A stretch of DNA of 13,941 nt, taken from CAYZQE01 sp964480635. GTDB lineage: Bacteria > Pseudomonadota > Gammaproteobacteria > GCA-001735895. Positions 1-7,920 of the stretch are shown here, piece by piece. The first letter of the stretch is position 1. Every line of letters starts with the position of its first letter. The translations under genes and the position numbers were made by a program. The stretch spans positions 1 through 13,941 of the forward strand of contig CAYZQE010000064.1 of NCBI GenBank assembly GCA_964480635.1. Direction: 5' to 3'. The notes under the pieces are model-generated. The model was not told the DNA's origin and ran no database searches. It saw nothing but the letters and a program-made list of their open reading frames with translations.

Positions 1-33
1 AGACACCAGCATTGCGACAAAATCTGCAAACAT
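1..33 (-). CDS. nuoH: NADH-quinone oxidoreductase subunit H, N-terminal fragment (cut by window edge)
   Basis: Only the first 11 codons lie in the window, reading MFADFVAMLVS. The ATG (31-33) shares one base with the TAA stop of nuoG, giving TAATG. A strong GGAGG Shine-Dalgarno sits 7 nt upstream, inside the end of nuoG, so this start is well supported. NuoH is the membrane subunit that contacts the quinone cavity and follows nuoG in nearly all nuo operons. The identity rests on that gene order, the start signal and the hydrophobic beginning; the fragment alone is too short to prove it. Confidence 0.8.
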   Translation of the reverse strand, partial: MFADFVAMLVS

Positions 34-2417
34 TAGACTGCCTCCACGCTAACGGCACCAAATAACTTAGAGACACCATTCGTTGCGGCTAATCCGTTTG
101 GTAATAAGATACAACCTAAGGGTACGCTCTCATTGATATTTAATGGTAAGACGGCTGACGTATCATCAATGGTTATTTGAACAGCGTTCGCATTGATTAA
201 TTTTTCTTTTGCGGCTTGCTCACTATTCATTGAAACAGCTGATTGCTTCGCATAATCATCGGTATCTAATAAAGGTTGAGACGATCGTACTTGTTCGTCA
301 CACACATATAAGCTTTCTGCATAAACCGCCTGTAAAGAACGAGGTTTAGATGGCAGTTTAGATTCTGCTGATGTTGTGCCCGTTAAATTATTTAACGCAA
401 CCGATTGGCATAAACCTTTAAGCTCGTCTCTTGCTTGAACAGGACTGTTGATATCATATTCACCTGTTGGTAATAACATTCTCATTAATGAATTGATGAT
501 TCTCCAACCTGGGCGACTTTCACCTTTGGCCTTGACTGCACCGCTAAAACTCTGCCAACGACCTTCGATATTAACGAATGTGCCTGATGTTTCAGAAAAA
601 GCGGCTTTAGGTAAAAGCACATCCACATCGCCATATGAATCAGCATCAAAATAACTACTAATAGCCACAGTAAACGCTGCATTTGATAATGTTGAACCCG
701 CTATATCACGCTTAGGGTCAATACCTAATAAAAGAACAACTGATGCTTCTATCGCTAAAATTTGTTCTTTGTTAAGTCCAGAGTCTGCTAATTTTTCACC
801 CGCTTCTTTCGCATAAGGAACACAACCCGCAAGGGCTGCACCTGAAGCATTAGCACCCGCAGGCAAATAACCTAAGGTAGAATTTGTTAAACCTGCAATA
901 GACTCTGCGATTTCTTTTATTAATGACGCATATGGGCTATTGATTGCTTGTTGCCCAACCAATAATGCCGAGGCTTTACCATCAATTAAAGATTGAGCGA
1001 TATTTTTATGCTCTTCTTTTGCTTTAACTTTTTCAGCTAAAGATGCCATATGTTCTGATAATGCTGTGCCAGAAATTTTAGCTGCAGCCACTGCAACAGC
1101 TGTCAGTTCATGCACTAACTTTTCAGCACCACTCGCAATGTTTTCTAAGGCATCATAATTAACATCAGCGGCGACATGGTTTACAAAGGATATTTTCGCA
1201 CCATTATGAATGGCTGCTTTACGAATTCTGTGACCTAAAATAGGTTGTTCTTTACGTACATTACTGGCGACTAACAAACAGGCATCTAATGCATCAATGG
1301 ACTCAATTGAGCGACCTAACCACGGCATAATCGCTTCATTTTCATCGCTACTAAAATCTGTTTGCTTTAAACGATAATCAACATTATTAGAACCTAAACT
1401 ACGGATTAATTTTTGCACTAGATATTGCTCTTCTAAACTAGAAGATGGCGATACCAAAGCGGCAATTTTAGACGCATCGGTACTGGCTTGAGCAGAAAAC
1501 TTATTGGTTATCAGCTCTAAAGCTTCTTCCCAAGTCGCATCCACTAAAGAACCATTCTTTTTAACTTTAGGTGTGAGTAATCGGCTATCACTTTTAAGTG
1601 AGCTATAGCTAAAACGGTCACGATCTGAAATCCAACATTCATTAATTGCTTCGTTGTCATTAGGGACAACACGAATGACATCATTATTAATGCTGTGAAT
1701 ATTAATGTTAGTGCCCACACAGTCGTGTGGTGCAATAGACGCTGTTTGAGTCATTTCCCAACAACGTGCTGAAAAACGTGAAGGCTTTGCCGTTAAAGCG
1801 CCCACTGGGCAAATATCAATAATGTTGCCAGACAATTCAGATGATAGTGATTTTTCGATATAAGTACCGATTTCAACATTTTCACCACGTCCTGTCGCGC
1901 CAAGCTCAGGCATGCCTGCAATTTCTTCACTAAAACGAACGCAACGCGTACAGTGAATGCAGCGTGTCATTTCTGTTGCCACTAAAGAACCAATATCTTT
2001 GTCACGAACAACACGTTTTTGCTCAGTATATTGCGATACGCCATCGCCAAAACCCATGGCAACATCTTGTAATTCGCATTCGCCACCTTGATCACAGACT
2101 GGGCAATCAAGCGGGTGATTAATTAACAGAAATTCCATCGTTGATTTTTGTGCGGCTATTGCCAATGCAGAACGTGTCTTCACGACCATTCCATCATTGA
2201 CTGGTGTGGCACAAGCTGGCAATGGTTTTGGTGCCTTTTCAACTTCAACAAGGCACATGCGGCAGTTTGCTGCGACTGATAGTTTTTTGTGATAACAAAA
2301 ACGTGGAATGGTGATGCCATGAGCATCAGCCACATCAATCAACATTTCGCCTGGTGTCGCCGCAATGGTTTGACCGTTAATCGTTATATTTATAGAGTCA
2401 CTCATAGGATCATTCAT
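33..2417 (-). CDS. nuoG: NADH-quinone oxidoreductase subunit G (NADH module, Fe-S protein)
   Basis: Large Fe-S subunit of the complex I peripheral arm; it carries electrons from NuoE/NuoF towards NuoI/NuoB. Visible in the 794-residue product: a plant-type [2Fe-2S] domain (about 7-85) with C41, C52, C55 and C69; the His-Cys3 ligands of a [4Fe-4S] cluster, H101, C105, C108 and C114; a second [4Fe-4S] set, C153, C156, C159 and C203; then a molybdopterin-oxidoreductase-like domain to the C-terminus. The four cysteines that bind the extra cluster N7 in E. coli are mostly missing: the aligned stretch reads SIAPHDCVGTNI, and only C261 lies where the fourth ligand would be. The length also fits the shorter type without N7. 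It starts 9 bp after nuoF. An in-frame ATG at 2405 is an alternative start, because the start region is a 12-bp tandem duplication and neither ATG has a clear Shine-Dalgarno. Confidence 0.97.
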   Translation of the reverse strand: MNDPMSDSINITINGQTIAATPGEMLIDVADAHGITIPRFCYHKKLSVAANCRMCLVEVEKAPKPLPACATPVNDGMVVKTRSALAIAAQKSTMEFLLINHPLDCPVCDQGGECELQDVAMGFGDGVSQYTEQKRVVRDKDIGSLVATEMTRCIHCTRCVRFSEEIAGMPELGATGRGENVEIGTYIEKSLSSELSGNIIDICPVGALTAKPSRFSARCWEMTQTASIAPHDCVGTNINIHSINNDVIRVVPNDNEAINECWISDRDRFSYSSLKSDSRLLTPKVKKNGSLVDATWEEALELITNKFSAQASTDASKIAALVSPSSSLEEQYLVQKLIRSLGSNNVDYRLKQTDFSSDENEAIMPWLGRSIESIDALDACLLVASNVRKEQPILGHRIRKAAIHNGAKISFVNHVAADVNYDALENIASGAEKLVHELTAVAVAAAKISGTALSEHMASLAEKVKAKEEHKNIAQSLIDGKASALLVGQQAINSPYASLIKEIAESIAGLTNSTLGYLPAGANASGAALAGCVPYAKEAGEKLADSGLNKEQILAIEASVVLLLGIDPKRDIAGSTLSNAAFTVAISSYFDADSYGDVDVLLPKAAFSETSGTFVNIEGRWQSFSGAVKAKGESRPGWRIINSLMRMLLPTGEYDINSPVQARDELKGLCQSVALNNLTGTTSAESKLPSKPRSLQAVYAESLYVCDEQVRSSQPLLDTDDYAKQSAVSMNSEQAAKEKLINANAVQITIDDTSAVLPLNINESVPLGCILLPNGLAATNGVSKLFGAVSVEAV

Positions 2418-2426
2418 AGGATCGGC

Positions 2427-3701
2427 TTATTTATCTAAGATTGAACGTTTATGTTCAACGTAATATTCAAATTCATGTCTAAAATGCTTAATAAAGCTCC
2501 AAACAGGCATGGCAGCAGCATCACCCAAGGCACAGATTGTTCTGCCTTCAATTTTGTGTGACACATCTTCTAACTTGGCAATGTCTTCGATATGACCTTT
2601 GCCTTCGATAATTCGAGTCACCATGCGATACAACCAACCCGTGCCTTCACGACAAGGCGTGCATTGGCCACATGATTCTGAAAAATAGAATTGTGACAAC
2701 CGCTGTAAAGCCTTAACCATGTCGGTGCTTTCATCCATAACGATAACCGCACCAGAACCTAAGAAGGTACCGATTTTAGACATGGAGTCATAATCCATAT
2801 TAGATGCCATCATAATGTCTGCTGGCACTACAGGAACAGATGAGCCACCGGGGATAACTGCTTTTAATTTGCGACCATCTTTCACGCCGCCAGCCATTTC
2901 CAATAAGTCTTTAAAGGGAATGCCCATATTAACTTCAAAGTTACCAGGCTTATTAACGTGACCAGAGACTGAAAATAATTTACAGCCTCCGTTATTAGGT
3001 ATACCTAAGTTAGCGAACCATTCACCGCCTTCACGCACTATAGATGGCACAGAAGCTAAAGACTCTGTGTTATTGATGGTTGTTGGGCGACCGTATAAAC
3101 CGAAATTGGCAGGAAATGGGGGCTTAAAACGAGGCTGACCTTTCTTACCTTCTAATGATTCAAGCAATGCCGTTTCTTCACCGCAGATATATGCGCCTGC
3201 GCCTAAAGAAGAATGTAAATCAAAATCAACACCACTTCCTAAAATGTTTTTACCTAAATAACCTTCTTGATACGCTTCTTTTAATGCTGCTTCAAAACGA
3301 ATATAAGGCTCATCCATAAATTCGCCGCGCATGTAGTTATAACCAACAGTCGCGCCAATGCAGTAACCCGCAATAATCATCCCTTCGACTAAGGCATGTG
3401 GGTTAAAACGTAAAATATCTCTATCTTTACACGTACCTGGCTCAGATTCGTCTGAGTTACACACTATGTATTTTTGACCGGGGGCATTGCGAGGCATGAA
3501 GCTCCACTTTAAACCGGTTGGAAAACCAGCACCACCACGACCACGTAAGCCCGATGTCTTAACAATTTCTATGACATCTTCTGGTTTAATTTTTTCATTG
3601 ATAATTTTTCTAATGGCTTGATAACCACCAGACTTGATATAACTTGCCAGTGAGTAAGGCACGTCATATTGCAGGGTTGCAAAACAAACTTCATTCGTCA
3701 T
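2427..3701 (-). CDS. nuoF: NADH-quinone oxidoreductase subunit F (NADH-binding, FMN, 4Fe-4S)
   Basis: Catalytic subunit that oxidises NADH through FMN and passes electrons to its own [4Fe-4S] cluster. The 424-residue product has the usual family length. Visible: the FMN-binding glycine-rich motif GLRGRGGAGFPTG at 51-63, the nucleotide-binding segment GAGAYICGEETALL at 167-180, and the cluster ligands C344, C347 and C350 (SCGQCTPCREG) plus C390. The ATG overlaps the nuoE stop by one base (TAATG). The upstream GGATGGG stretch inside nuoE is only a weak ribosome-binding site, so translation is probably coupled to nuoE. Nothing is unusual in the protein. Confidence 0.98.
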   Translation of the reverse strand: MTNEVCFATLQYDVPYSLASYIKSGGYQAIRKIINEKIKPEDVIEIVKTSGLRGRGGAGFPTGLKWSFMPRNAPGQKYIVCNSDESEPGTCKDRDILRFNPHALVEGMIIAGYCIGATVGYNYMRGEFMDEPYIRFEAALKEAYQEGYLGKNILGSGVDFDLHSSLGAGAYICGEETALLESLEGKKGQPRFKPPFPANFGLYGRPTTINNTESLASVPSIVREGGEWFANLGIPNNGGCKLFSVSGHVNKPGNFEVNMGIPFKDLLEMAGGVKDGRKLKAVIPGGSSVPVVPADIMMASNMDYDSMSKIGTFLGSGAVIVMDESTDMVKALQRLSQFYFSESCGQCTPCREGTGWLYRMVTRIIEGKGHIEDIAKLEDVSHKIEGRTICALGDAAAMPVWSFIKHFRHEFEYYVEHKRSILDK

Positions 3702-4210
3702 TATTTCAACCCATCCAAAATATCATCCACAATGTCTGTGGTGAGTTCTGTGTAATATTTATGATTTACTTGCATCATTGGGCCGCCAGCACAGGCTGCC
3801 AAGCACTCTTCTTCTTGCTTAAGAAAAATACGCCCGTCTTCTGTGCTTTCGCCAATTTTAATGCCAAGTTTATTTTCGATATGCCTAACAATTTTATCTG
3901 AGCCCATTAGCATGCAAGAAATATTGGTGCAAATAGCAACGTTATTACGCCCTACTGGTTTAGTCTCATACATTGAGTAAAACGAAGCAACTTCGTAAAC
4001 ATGGATATGTGGCAAGCCTAAATAATCGGCAACCGCGTCCATTAACTCAGTGGTTAAAAAACCTTGGTTTTGGTGTTGCGTTGCATTTAATGCACCTAAC
4101 ACCGCAGAACGTTTTTTATCTGCAGGGTATTTAGCAACCCACCCATCTATTTCTTCTATTGTGTGCTTACTTAGCATTTCATTCGGTATTGTTTTACTTA
4201 ACCCAGTCAT
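3701..4210 (-). CDS. nuoE: NADH-quinone oxidoreductase subunit E (2Fe-2S, thioredoxin-like)
   Basis: Small Fe-S subunit of the NADH-oxidising module, partner of NuoF. It holds the off-path [2Fe-2S] cluster N1a. The 169-residue product has an N-terminal helical part (about 1-85) followed by a thioredoxin-like domain carrying the ligands C94 and C99 (CTNISC) and C136 and C140 (CLAAC). Length and spacing are typical of the family. The ATG overlaps the nuoD stop as TAATG. A GGGGAG sequence lies 11 nt upstream, a little far for an ideal Shine-Dalgarno. Confidence 0.97.
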   Translation of the reverse strand: MTGLSKTIPNEMLSKHTIEEIDGWVAKYPADKKRSAVLGALNATQHQNQGFLTTELMDAVADYLGLPHIHVYEVASFYSMYETKPVGRNNVAICTNISCMLMGSDKIVRHIENKLGIKIGESTEDGRIFLKQEEECLAACAGGPMMQVNHKYYTELTTDIVDDILDGLK

Positions 4211-5466
4211 TAGCGATCAATCTCCCCGAATACAACATCTTGTGTACCAATAATGGCAACCACGTCGGCAAGCATGTGGCCACGCGCCATTTCATCCATG
4301 GCTGATAAATGAGCAAACCCTGGTGCTCTTACTTTTAATCGGTAAGGTTTATTTGCACCGTCAGATACGAGATAACAACCAAACTCACCTTTTGGGTGCT
4401 CTACGGCCGTGTAAACAGCGCCTTCTGGCACGCAATAACCTTCTGTGCTGAGTTTAAAATGATGAATCAAACTTTCCATATCTGACTTCATTTCTTCACG
4501 ACGAGGCTGAGCCACCTTGTGATTATCAGTTAATACCAACCCGCCTGGATTCTCTTTTAACCATTTAGCACATTGAATAATTATTCTATTCGATTGGCGC
4601 ATCTCTTCCATACGCACCAGATAACGATCATAACAATCACCATTGGTGCCCACTGGAATATCAAAATTCATCTTGTCATAAACATCGTATGGCTGTTTTT
4701 TACGCAAATCAAACTCTACACCAGAGCCACGAAGCATAGGCCCAGTAAAACCAAGTTGATATGCACGCTCTTCAGTCACCACACCAATACCAACGGTACG
4801 CTGCTTCCAAATACGGTTATCTGTTAATAGGGTTTCATATTCATCAACATAAGCAGGGAAGCGTTCACAGAACGCTTCAATAAAATCTAATAAAGTCGAC
4901 TGACGCTTTTCATTCATCTTGTCGATTTCTTTTTTACTGCGCCATCTGTTTTGCTGATATTGCGGCATATGATCTGGTAAATCACGAGCAACGCCACCTG
5001 GGCGATAGTAACCCGCATGCATACGCGCACCAGAAACCGCTTCGTACATATCCATTAAGTCTTCACGCTCACGAAAAGCATACAAGAACATGGTCATTGC
5101 ACCCACGTCTAATGCGTGTGTCCCTATCCACATTAAATGATTTAAAATTCGTGTAATTTCATCAAACATGACGCGAATATATTGCGCACGCTCTGGAATT
5201 TCAAGATCCAGTAACTTCTCGATAGCCATGACATAGCCATGTTCGTTAACCATCATAGAAACATAGTCTAAGCGATCCATGTAACCAATTGACTGATTAT
5301 AAGGCTTACTTTCAGCTAGCTTTTCTGTGCCACGATGCAACAGACCAATATGTGGATCAGCGCGCTCAATGACTTCACCATCCATTTCTAAAACAAGGCG
5401 TAATACACCGTGTGCAGCAGGATGTTGAGGGCCAAAGTTTAATGTGTAATTTTTAATTTCAGGCAT
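4210..5466 (-). CDS. nuoD: NADH-quinone oxidoreductase subunit D (49-kDa type, quinone site)
   Basis: Subunit of the connecting module that, with NuoB, lines the quinone-reduction pocket. The 418-residue product is the stand-alone D type, not the fused CD protein of E. coli. The N-terminal signature NFGPQHPAAHGVLRL is at 10-24. H19 and Y68 align by spacing with the quinone-contacting His59 and Tyr108 of the bovine 49-kDa subunit. The C-terminus ends in the conserved VVFGEIDR. The fold is related to [NiFe] hydrogenase large subunits, without the metal-binding cysteines. The ATG overlaps the nuoC stop (TAATG), with GAGG 10 nt upstream. Confidence 0.98.
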   Translation of the reverse strand: MPEIKNYTLNFGPQHPAAHGVLRLVLEMDGEVIERADPHIGLLHRGTEKLAESKPYNQSIGYMDRLDYVSMMVNEHGYVMAIEKLLDLEIPERAQYIRVMFDEITRILNHLMWIGTHALDVGAMTMFLYAFREREDLMDMYEAVSGARMHAGYYRPGGVARDLPDHMPQYQQNRWRSKKEIDKMNEKRQSTLLDFIEAFCERFPAYVDEYETLLTDNRIWKQRTVGIGVVTEERAYQLGFTGPMLRGSGVEFDLRKKQPYDVYDKMNFDIPVGTNGDCYDRYLVRMEEMRQSNRIIIQCAKWLKENPGGLVLTDNHKVAQPRREEMKSDMESLIHHFKLSTEGYCVPEGAVYTAVEHPKGEFGCYLVSDGANKPYRLKVRAPGFAHLSAMDEMARGHMLADVVAIIGTQDVVFGEIDR

Positions 5467-6185
5467 TAGTTATTCGCCTCAGGTGCTTCATCTTCAATAT
5501 ATCGATGATCATTTCTATGAACCCTAGGTACTAGAACGCGCGGCTCGATGGAAACTGGCTCATAAATAACGCGTTTTTGCTCTTCGTCATAACGCATTTC
5601 AACATGACCAATTAATGGGAAGTCTTTTCTAAATGGATGCCCAACAAAGCCATAGTCTGTCAATATTCTACGTAAATCGGGGTGACCACTGTAATGAATA
5701 CCAAAAAGGTCGAATGATTCACGTTCATACCAATCGGCTGAATTCCAAATAGGTACAATGGACTCTACTAATGGAAAATCATCGTTTTCAGCAAACACGC
5801 GTAATGTAACGCGGTGATTTAAGGCATAAGATATTAATTGATAAATTGTCGCAAAACGATTTTTTTGAGGCCCCGTTGGCGCCAAGTCCTCACCAAAGAT
5901 CAAATGACCATGTGAAGCAGGCTCTACTGCTCTTGAAAAGCCTGTCGCACTCGACTTATCGGTTGCCCATTCATTATTATTATATTGAGAATAATCAATA
6001 CCGCACAAATCAATTAGCTGTTGAAACCTTAATTTAGCGTGATCTCTTAAAATTGTAGCCGCATCAATCAAATTCTCAGAAGATATATCAATACATATTT
6101 GACCATGATCAACATTGAGCTCGTCAATATAATCGCCTAACTCTTCTGTTAGCTTATCGACTAACTGTGTAATTTTATCAGACAT
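5466..6185 (-). CDS. nuoC: NADH-quinone oxidoreductase subunit C (30-kDa type)
   Basis: Structural subunit of the connecting module that packs against NuoD; it has no cofactor. The 239-residue product carries the family signature around 152-180 (ERESFDLFGIHYSGHPDLRR followed by ILTDYGF) and the PFRKDFPLIG segment just after it. Relative to short NuoC proteins it has a polar insertion at about residues 69-108, rich in N, S and G. I believe some other gammaproteobacterial NuoC proteins share such an insertion, but I could not check. It begins 6 bp after the nuoB stop. No Shine-Dalgarno is evident before the ATG, so coupling to nuoB translation is likely. Confidence 0.97.
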   Translation of the reverse strand: MSDKITQLVDKLTEELGDYIDELNVDHGQICIDISSENLIDAATILRDHAKLRFQQLIDLCGIDYSQYNNNEWATDKSSATGFSRAVEPASHGHLIFGEDLAPTGPQKNRFATIYQLISYALNHRVTLRVFAENDDFPLVESIVPIWNSADWYERESFDLFGIHYSGHPDLRRILTDYGFVGHPFRKDFPLIGHVEMRYDEEQKRVIYEPVSIEPRVLVPRVHRNDHRYIEDEAPEANN

Positions 6186-6191
6186 ATTTTA

Positions 6192-6677
6192 TCAGACCGG
6201 TTGGCGCGCTATCGTATTGGTACGTTTAATTTTGTTTTGCAATTGCAAGATGCCGTATAACAAGGCTTCAGCGGTTGGTGGGCAACCAGGAACATAAACA
6301 TCAACAGGCACAACGCGATCACAACCACGAACAACGGCGTAAGAATAGTGATAATAACCACCGCCATTCGCACATGAACCCATTGAAATAACCCAACGTG
6401 GCTCTGCCATTTGATCATAAACCTTACGTAAAGCAGGTGCCATCTTATTCACCAATGTGCCTGCTACAATCATCACGTCGGACTGCCTCGGGCTTGGCCG
6501 AAAGATAATGCCAAAACGATCAAGATCATAACGCGAAGCACCTGCTTGCATCATTTCTACTGCACAACATGCGAGACCAAAAGTCATTGGCCACATTGAG
6601 CCTGTTCGCGCCCAGTTAATTAATTTGTCTGCCGAAGTGGTTACAAAACCTTCTTCGAAAACGCCCTCTATTCCCAT
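6192..6677 (-). CDS. nuoB: NADH-quinone oxidoreductase subunit B (cluster N2)
   Basis: Carries the terminal [4Fe-4S] cluster N2 that reduces quinone at the NuoB-NuoD interface. I place the start at 6677 (MGIEGVFEEG), giving 161 residues. The open frame extends upstream to 6698, but the ATG at 6677 has a near-ideal AAGGAG seven nt before it and matches where family members begin. N2 ligands are visible: the adjacent pair C37-C38 (GLACCAVEMM), C102 (MGSCANGG) and C132 (VPGCPPTAE). The first 10 bp overlap the end of nuoA (ATGGGAATAG). Length is normal and no residue looks abnormal. Confidence 0.98.
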   Translation of the reverse strand: MGIEGVFEEGFVTTSADKLINWARTGSMWPMTFGLACCAVEMMQAGASRYDLDRFGIIFRPSPRQSDVMIVAGTLVNKMAPALRKVYDQMAEPRWVISMGSCANGGGYYHYSYAVVRGCDRVVPVDVYVPGCPPTAEALLYGILQLQNKIKRTNTIARQPV

Positions 6678-7024
6678 TCTAGCGCTCCTTTTTTCCATTC
6701 ATATATGAAACCAACGACTAAGATCCCCAAGAAAACAGCCATTGAAAACAAACCAAAGTGACCAATTTCATCGAGCGCAACTGCCCAAGGAAATAGAAAT
6801 GCAATTTCTAAATCAAAAATAATAAATAAGATAGCGACTAAGTAATAACGGATATCAAACTTCATACGTGAATCTTCAAATGCTTCAAAACCGCATTCGT
6901 AGGTTGAGTTTTTTTCCGCATCAGGCTTAGATGGCCCTAGCAGAAACCCTAAAATAAGGAACACTGAGCCAAAAATAAGCGTTACTGATATAAAGATTAG
7001 GACGGGCAAATAATTGCTTAACAT
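6668..7024 (-). CDS. nuoA: NADH-quinone oxidoreductase subunit A (membrane, ND3-like)
   Basis: First gene of the operon: a small inner-membrane subunit next to the quinone tunnel. The 118-residue product has three hydrophobic segments, about 5-29, 60-81 and 91-109. The loop after the first contains YECGFE with C44, the position of the loop cysteine of mitochondrial ND3. Acidic D71 and E73 lie in the second segment. No good Shine-Dalgarno precedes the ATG. A plausible sigma-70 promoter lies about 40-65 bp upstream. Confidence 0.97.
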   Translation of the reverse strand: MLSNYLPVLIFISVTLIFGSVFLILGFLLGPSKPDAEKNSTYECGFEAFEDSRMKFDIRYYLVAILFIIFDLEIAFLFPWAVALDEIGHFGLFSMAVFLGILVVGFIYEWKKGALEWE

Positions 7025-7060
7025 AATATAAGTCTGTGCTTGCTTAAAAAATGATGCCGA

Positions 7061-7090
7061 ATTCTATAGGTCTAGTGGTCATAGAGTCAA
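7061..7090 (-). promoter_or_regulatory. Probable sigma-70 promoter of the nuo operon
   Basis: On the minus strand a TTGACT -35 box (7085-7090) is followed after 18 bp by TAGAAT (7061-7066); with a 16-bp spacer the -10 could instead be TATAGA (7063-7068). This gives a leader of roughly 25-35 nt before the nuoA ATG at 7024. It is the best promoter-like pair upstream of nuoA. Assignment is by consensus match only. Confidence 0.5.
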
Positions 7091-7324
7091 GTTATGAGCT
7101 ATAAAACATTATGATGAGTTGATAAAAAAGCAGATTAATTGAATCTTATTATTAACTTATCCCCTTAAAGATTTTACTTATTATCTAGCACCTATAATTT
7201 ATGCTAATGTTGCGAGCAATTTTAAAAAGAGCAACCTTTATGTAGCATAATTTTAGAAATTCGTGATGGCTGCAATACACCTAATCAACTGATTAAAAGC
7301 CTAACGTTTACACGTTATTTAAAG

Positions 7325-7531
7325 ATGTATAAAAATGAATTCATTGAAGGAATGAATCATAAAAAAGGCAAATTAGAATCAGAAGCCGCACATAAAATAG
7401 CTTTCATTAAAGGGGTAACTGCTCGCGATTTTTTAAATATTTTAGATAAAGAAATTCTGTCTCCATCAGATGTGTCTGAAAAAGACAACAATCTTTGTAA
7501 ACAAAAAAAAGGCCACTCACTAATCACTTAG
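7325..7531 (+). CDS. Small hypothetical protein or gene remnant (68 residues)
   Basis: I do not recognise this protein. It is hydrophilic and lysine-rich (MYKNEFIEGMNHKKGKLE...), with a more hydrophobic centre (HKIAFIKGVTARDFLNIL) and no signal peptide or membrane segment. The same frame stays open upstream to 7226 and reads like protein (EIRDGCNTPNQLIKSL), but no ATG occurs there, so the visible frame may be the tail of a longer, decayed gene. No good ribosome-binding site precedes 7325. The last codons lie inside the terminator hairpin, and the TAG stop falls in its 3' arm. It is the only frame on the plus strand that is not a shadow of a larger gene. A real gene, a pseudogene and chance are all possible. 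Confidence 0.3.
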   Translation: MYKNEFIEGMNHKKGKLESEAAHKIAFIKGVTARDFLNILDKEILSPSDVSEKDNNLCKQKKGHSLIT

Positions 7532-7545
7532 AGAGTGGCCTTTTT
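7503..7545. terminator. Bidirectional rho-independent terminator
   Basis: Arms GGCCACTC (7511-7518) and GAGTGGCC (7533-7540) pair perfectly. After one A-A mismatch the stem continues with CTAA/TTAG around a TCAC loop. Eight A precede the hairpin and five T follow it, so it works best on the minus strand (eight U), 28 bp after the cytochrome c stop. It could also stop plus-strand transcripts from the small frame to its left. Confidence 0.9.
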
Positions 7546-7568
7546 AGGCCTAATTTAAAATAGGCTAG

Positions 7569-7874
7569 CTATTTTAAACCCGCATAATAAGCCGCAATAT
7601 TAGCAATATCTGCATCAGATAATCCACCAACCATTGCTTTCATAGTTGGATCAGGGCGAGCGCCGCTTTTGAAATCTTTCATTGTCTTAACTAAATACGC
7701 TTCTTGTTGGCCTGCTAAATTTGGGTAAGTTGGTATCATGCTCTTACCATTTGCACCATGACAACCAGCACAAGAAGCAGATGCAGCCTTACCAGCAGCT
7801 GCATCAGCTGCGATAGCAACAGACATTGAGCTAGACAACATAACAACACCCAAACTTAATAATAGCTTTTTCAT
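7569..7874 (-). CDS. Periplasmic single-haem cytochrome c (c553/c4-like domain)
   Basis: A 101-residue c-type cytochrome that probably shuttles electrons in the periplasm. Residues 1-22 form a Sec signal peptide (MKKLLL, hydrophobic core, AIA before the likely cut). The haem-binding motif CAGCH is at 35-39. The axial methionine is probably M78 or M81 in DPTMKAMVGGLSD, and the C-terminal helix reads DIANIAAYYAGL. The mature part is about 79 residues, typical of single-domain class I cytochromes. AAAGGTGA gives a good Shine-Dalgarno 6-7 nt before the ATG. The gene stands alone, with its own upstream region and a strong terminator. Its redox partner cannot be told from the sequence; proximity to nuo does not imply direct interaction. 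Confidence 0.92.
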   Translation of the reverse strand: MKKLLLSLGVVMLSSSMSVAIAADAAAGKAASASCAGCHGANGKSMIPTYPNLAGQQEAYLVKTMKDFKSGARPDPTMKAMVGGLSDADIANIAAYYAGLK

Positions 7875-7920
7875 TTTTATTCACCTTTTATATTTTATAT
7901 AGTTTTTAATAGTAACCTTA

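Larger units (their letters stand above)
7025..7568. other. 544-bp gap between nuoA and the cytochrome c gene
   Basis: This holds the nuo promoter near 7061-7090, a small doubtful plus-strand reading frame ending at 7531, and a strong bidirectional terminator at 7503-7545. A perfect TATAAT (7193-7198) faces right, towards the small frame, but no good -35 box stands 16-18 bp before it. Just after that box an imperfect inverted repeat pairs ATGCTA with TAGCAT and GTTGC with GCAAC (7201-7248). I see no tRNA or other structured RNA gene here. Confidence 0.5.

Noticed and set aside
6678..6698. Upstream start for nuoB adding seven residues
   Set aside because: The ATG at 6677 has the better AAGGAG site at ideal spacing and matches the usual family N-terminus MGIEGV; the longer form would overlap nuoA by 31 bp.
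7025..7200. tRNA gene upstream of nuoA
   Set aside because: No cloverleaf arms, GTTC-type T-loop or CCA-adjacent acceptor stem could be found on either strand.
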